A stretch of 9,183 nucleotides of DNA from CAYSBK01 sp964429265 (GTDB taxonomy: Bacteria > Planctomycetota > Phycisphaerae > Sedimentisphaerales > Anaerobacaceae), in contig CAYSBK010000092.1 in NCBI GenBank assembly GCA_964429265.1, forward strand, positions 1 through 9,183, in the 5' to 3' direction. The notes under the pieces were generated by a model. It was not told the DNA's origin, searched no databases, and saw only the letters and a program-made list of their open reading frames with translations. Shown piece after piece: positions 6,280-9,183 of the stretch. The translations under genes were made by a program, and so were the position numbers. Numbering within the stretch: the stretch's first letter is position 1; every line of letters starts with the position of its first letter.

Positions 6280-7710
6280 ATGTACGCAGAAAAATTGAGA
6301 CAGTGTGGCGATGCACAGTGGTGCATAGAGCCGTTCGGGTCGATGCGTGTGCCGGTGATAATCTATGCAGACGAGCAGTCCATAAAGGAAATGGATGAAA
6401 GCGTCTACCGGCAGGCGGCGAATGTTGCGGCTTTGCCGGGGATAGTGAAGGCATCTTTGGTGATGCCCGACGCCCACTGGGGATACGGCTTTCCGATCGG
6501 CGGGGTGGCAGCGTTCGACCCGGACCAGGGTGGCGTAATCTCGGCCGGCGGGGTGGGCTTCGACATATCCTGTGGGGTGCGTTCGCTGCTGACGGGCCTG
6601 TCGGTTGACGACGTGGAGCCGGTCAGGAAGCAACTTGCCGATTTACTTGCAAAGAAGATTCCGGCGGGCGTCGGCAGTACCGGCAAGGTGAAGCTGTCCG
6701 CGAAGGAAATGGACGAGATGCTCCGCGGTGGAGCAGCCTGGGCGGTGGAGAAGGGCTACGGCAGCAACGAAGACCTCTCCCGCACCGAACAGGGCGGCCG
6801 GATGCCGGGTGCTGAGCCGAAGTACGTTTCGGACCGGGCCAAGCAGCGGCAAGTGAACCAGATCGGGACGCTGGGTTCGGGCAATCACTATCTTGAGATT
6901 CAGAAGGTCACCGAGGTTTACGACGCAGGGGTGGCCGGGACGTTCGGCCTGGCTGTCGGCGACGTGGTGGTAAGCATTCATTGCGGCTCGCGGGGACTGG
7001 GACACCAGATAGCGACGGATTTCCTGCCCAGGATGGTCAAGGCCGCGCAGGCCGGAGGTATCGAGCTTGCGGAGCGGGAACTTGCTTGTGCACCGATAAA
7101 CTCGCAATTGGGAAGGGAATACTTCGGTGCGATGAACTGTGGCATCAACGCGGCGGTGGCGAACCGGCAGGTTCTTACGCATCTTGTGCGCCGGGCCTTC
7201 AGCGATATCCTTCCCAGGGCTGAGTTGAAGGTTCTGTACGATGTTTCGCATAATACGTGCAAGGCGGAGACTCACACCGTTGACGGCAGGCAGGTGAAGG
7301 TTTACGTTCACCGCAAGGGGGCTACGCGGGCGTTCGGGCCGGGGCACGAATGTCTGCCCGCCGAGTTGAGGCAGTCCGGTCAGCCGGTGCTGGTGGGGGG
7401 GACAATGGGCACGGCTTCATACATACTGGTCGGGACCACGCAGAATATGGAGCTGTCGTTTGGTTCGTGCTGTCACGGTGCGGGCAGGGCTATGAGCCGA
7501 AAGCAGGCGATGAAGACGTGGCATGGTCGGGACGTGGTGAACCAGTTGGCGCAGAGGGATATCATTATCCGCGGTGCGTCTCTTCGGGGGGTGGCGGAGG
7601 AGGCACCCGGTGCATACAAGGATGTGACGGTGGTGGTGGATGCGACGGAGAAAGCGGGCCTTGCAAGGAAAGTGGCAAAGCTGGAGCCGATGATTTGCGT
7701 AAAGGGATAG
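6280..7710 (+). CDS. rtcB: RNA-splicing ligase RtcB
   Basis: This 476-residue Mn/GTP-dependent ligase joins RNA 3'-phosphate (or 2',3'-cyclic phosphate) ends to 5'-OH ends through a guanylylated histidine; in bacteria it acts in RNA repair and stress. The metal and catalytic residues known from the archaeal enzyme are present: MPDAHWGYGFPIGG (62-75), GFDISCG with Asp95 and Cys98, GSGNHYLEIQ with His203, SIHCGSRGLGHQ with His234, DVSHN with His324, and GSCCHGAGRAMSR with the GMP-accepting His399. Length and C-terminal TEKAGLARKVAKLEP are typical, and nothing looks truncated. The start ATG follows GGAAGGAAAG. It is 15 nt after archease and 37 nt before nrdJ. The natural substrate, perhaps nuclease-cleaved tRNA, cannot be read from the sequence. 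The stop is TAG. Confidence 0.97.
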   Translation: MYAEKLRQCGDAQWCIEPFGSMRVPVIIYADEQSIKEMDESVYRQAANVAALPGIVKASLVMPDAHWGYGFPIGGVAAFDPDQGGVISAGGVGFDISCGVRSLLTGLSVDDVEPVRKQLADLLAKKIPAGVGSTGKVKLSAKEMDEMLRGGAAWAVEKGYGSNEDLSRTEQGGRMPGAEPKYVSDRAKQRQVNQIGTLGSGNHYLEIQKVTEVYDAGVAGTFGLAVGDVVVSIHCGSRGLGHQIATDFLPRMVKAAQAGGIELAERELACAPINSQLGREYFGAMNCGINAAVANRQVLTHLVRRAFSDILPRAELKVLYDVSHNTCKAETHTVDGRQVKVYVHRKGATRAFGPGHECLPAELRQSGQPVLVGGTMGTASYILVGTTQNMELSFGSCCHGAGRAMSRKQAMKTWHGRDVVNQLAQRDIIIRGASLRGVAEEAPGAYKDVTVVVDATEKAGLARKVAKLEPMICVKG

Positions 7711-7747
7711 CAGGCTGTAGCGCCGCTTGACGGTATGGGAGGCGACG

Positions 7748-9183
7748 ATGGGCAGAACGAGCCTGCCGCGGCGGGTTGAGAAGCGCGACGGTTCGCTGGT
7801 GGGTTTCGACCGCGGCCGGATAGAGCGGGCGATCAACAAGGCTGCGAAGGAGGTGCTGGCGGACGGCGCGGCCGCAAAGGATGTGGCCGAGAGCGTTACG
7901 CGGGTTGTCCTGGAGAAGCTTGCGAAGCGGTTCGGCCGGCGGACCGTGCGGATAGAGGATATTCAGGACATTGTAGAGTCTTCATTGATGGAAGAAGGCT
8001 ACAGCCACATTGCGCGCAGCTACATATTGTACCGGCAAAGGCGCAGCGACATTCGCCTTGCCAAGTCGGTACTGGAATTGAAGGACGACCTGAAGCTGCC
8101 GGTCAATACGATGGAGGTTCTCAGGCAGCGCTACCTTCTCAAGGATGACAGCGGTCGGATAATCGAGACCCCCAGCGAGATGTTCCGACGCGTGGCGCGT
8201 CACGTTGCCGGTGCGGAGGACAATTACAAGCCCGAGGTCCCGCGGCAACAGGTGGAACAGCAGTTCTACCGGATGATGCGGAACCTGGAGTTTCTGCCGA
8301 ACTCACCGACGCTGATGAACGCGGGCACGGGTTGTGGGCAGCTTTCGGCGTGCTTTGTGCTGCCGGTGGAGGATTCGATTGAGGGGATATTCGACGCACT
8401 GAAGAATATGGCCAAGATACACCAGACCGGCGGCGGGACGGGATTCAGCTTCTCGCGGCTTCGGCCGAAGGGTTCGCCGGTGCGTTCGACAACGGGCAGG
8501 GCGTCGGGGCCGGTGTCGTTTATGAGTATCTTCGACAGCGCCACTGACGTAATCGTCCAGGGCGGCCGGCGGCGCGGCGCCAATATGGGAATACTTCGGT
8601 GCGACCATCCGGATATTGTGGATTTTATAGAAGCCAAAAGCCGTTTTGGTGTACTGGAAAACTTCAACCTTTCAGTGGCCGTGACGGACCGGTTTATGGC
8701 GGCGGTTGCGTCGGACGGTGATTTCGCCCTGCGGCGGCCGGATACGGGCAAGCCCGTGCGCAAGGTCAAGGCGAGGTTTCTTTTTGACCTGATAGTGAAC
8801 GCGGCCTGGCGGACCGGTGAGCCGGGTGTAGTGTTTATCGACGAAGTGAACAGGCACAATCCCACGCCTGCTTTGGGCCCGATAGAAGCGACAAATCCGT
8901 GCGGCGAGCTGCCGCTGCTGGGGTTTGAAAGCTGCAACCTGGGTTCAATCAACCTGGCCAGGATGGTCGTCGACGGCAAGGTGGACTGGAAGCGGCTCGG
9001 CGAAAGCATTTGCTGGGCTGTGCGTTTTCTCGACGACGTTATCGACGTCAACAGGTACCCGCTTGAACAGATTGAGCGTATAAGCACCGCAAATCGCAAG
9101 ATAGGCCTGGGTGTGATGGGCTTCGCGGATATGCTGGTTCAGTTAGGGCTGGGGTATGACCGACCTGAGACGGTGGAGTTTGC
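7748..9183 (+). CDS. nrdJ: Class II (B12-dependent) ribonucleotide reductase, partial
   Basis: The frame is open from ATG 7748 through the window end, giving the first 478 codons of a protein that is usually 700 or more residues. It reduces ribonucleotides to deoxyribonucleotides with a thiyl radical generated by adenosylcobalamin, independent of oxygen. Residues about 7-97 (RRVEKRDGSLVGFDRGRIERA onward) form an ATP-cone, implying dATP/ATP activity control. The catalytic domain shows SPTLMNAG and GQLSACFVLPVEDS (Cys202, redox partner), HQTGGGTGFSFSRLRP (225-240), QGGRRRGANMGIL (271-283), and TNPCGELPLLGFESCNLGS with the radical Cys385 and second redox Cys396. The 11-residue spacing of the last two matches characterised class II enzymes. 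The C-terminal redox cysteines lie outside the window. GGGAGG with a 5-nt spacer precedes the start. It follows rtcB by 37 nt, so read-through from the archease promoter is likely. Electrons may come from thioredoxin reduced by the TrxB encoded here. Confidence 0.93.
   Translation, partial: MGRTSLPRRVEKRDGSLVGFDRGRIERAINKAAKEVLADGAAAKDVAESVTRVVLEKLAKRFGRRTVRIEDIQDIVESSLMEEGYSHIARSYILYRQRRSDIRLAKSVLELKDDLKLPVNTMEVLRQRYLLKDDSGRIIETPSEMFRRVARHVAGAEDNYKPEVPRQQVEQQFYRMMRNLEFLPNSPTLMNAGTGCGQLSACFVLPVEDSIEGIFDALKNMAKIHQTGGGTGFSFSRLRPKGSPVRSTTGRASGPVSFMSIFDSATDVIVQGGRRRGANMGILRCDHPDIVDFIEAKSRFGVLENFNLSVAVTDRFMAAVASDGDFALRRPDTGKPVRKVKARFLFDLIVNAAWRTGEPGVVFIDEVNRHNPTPALGPIEATNPCGELPLLGFESCNLGSINLARMVVDGKVDWKRLGESICWAVRFLDDVIDVNRYPLEQIERISTANRKIGLGVMGFADMLVQLGLGYDRPETVEF

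Overview
The window is GC-rich (roughly 60 % by eye) bacterial chromosomal DNA. It has tightly packed genes, clear Shine-Dalgarno sites on most of them, and no phage, transposon, CRISPR or complete tRNA/rRNA signal. A GTP-type PEP carboxykinase, an adenosylcobalamin-dependent (class II) ribonucleotide reductase, an RtcB/archease pair and the remains of a GH95 fucosidase would fit an anaerobic or facultative polysaccharide-degrading bacterium. A member of the Planctomycetota/PVC group (Phycisphaerae-like) is my best guess, but the sequence does not prove it.

Layout. (1) 1-582, minus: a decayed GH95 alpha-L-fucosidase fragment with an in-frame amber codon and a large internal deletion, abutting the end of trxB. 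(2) 572-2505, minus: a probable two-gene operon of an unrecognised single-pass membrane protein followed by thioredoxin reductase (trxB). (3) 2506-2761: a divergent intergenic region holding a GC-rich hairpin. (4) 2762-3574, plus: a YcgR-like PilZ (c-di-GMP receptor) protein. (5) 3646-5526, minus: GTP-dependent PEP carboxykinase (pckG), convergent with the PilZ gene. (6) 5527-5838: a divergent regulatory region with a strong sigma70-type promoter for pckG, a second one facing the other way, and two directly abutting 7-nt-loop hairpins just before the archease ribosome binding site. (7) 5839-9183, plus: a probable operon of archease, rtcB RNA ligase and nrdJ. The last gene runs off the window.

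How the genes relate. Archease and RtcB work together: archease speeds RtcB guanylylation in RNA 3'-phosphate/5'-OH ligation. NrdJ makes deoxyribonucleotides and needs reducing equivalents, which the thioredoxin system (trxB, about 6 kb away on the other strand) could supply. pckG links oxaloacetate and PEP in central metabolism. The PilZ gene looks like a stand-alone c-di-GMP effector.

The most unusual points are the tandem-hairpin leader of the archease-rtcB-nrdJ operon, one loop of which resembles a tRNA-His anticodon loop, the GH95 remnant, and the unknown membrane protein coupled to trxB. I saw no convincing wholly new multi-gene system.
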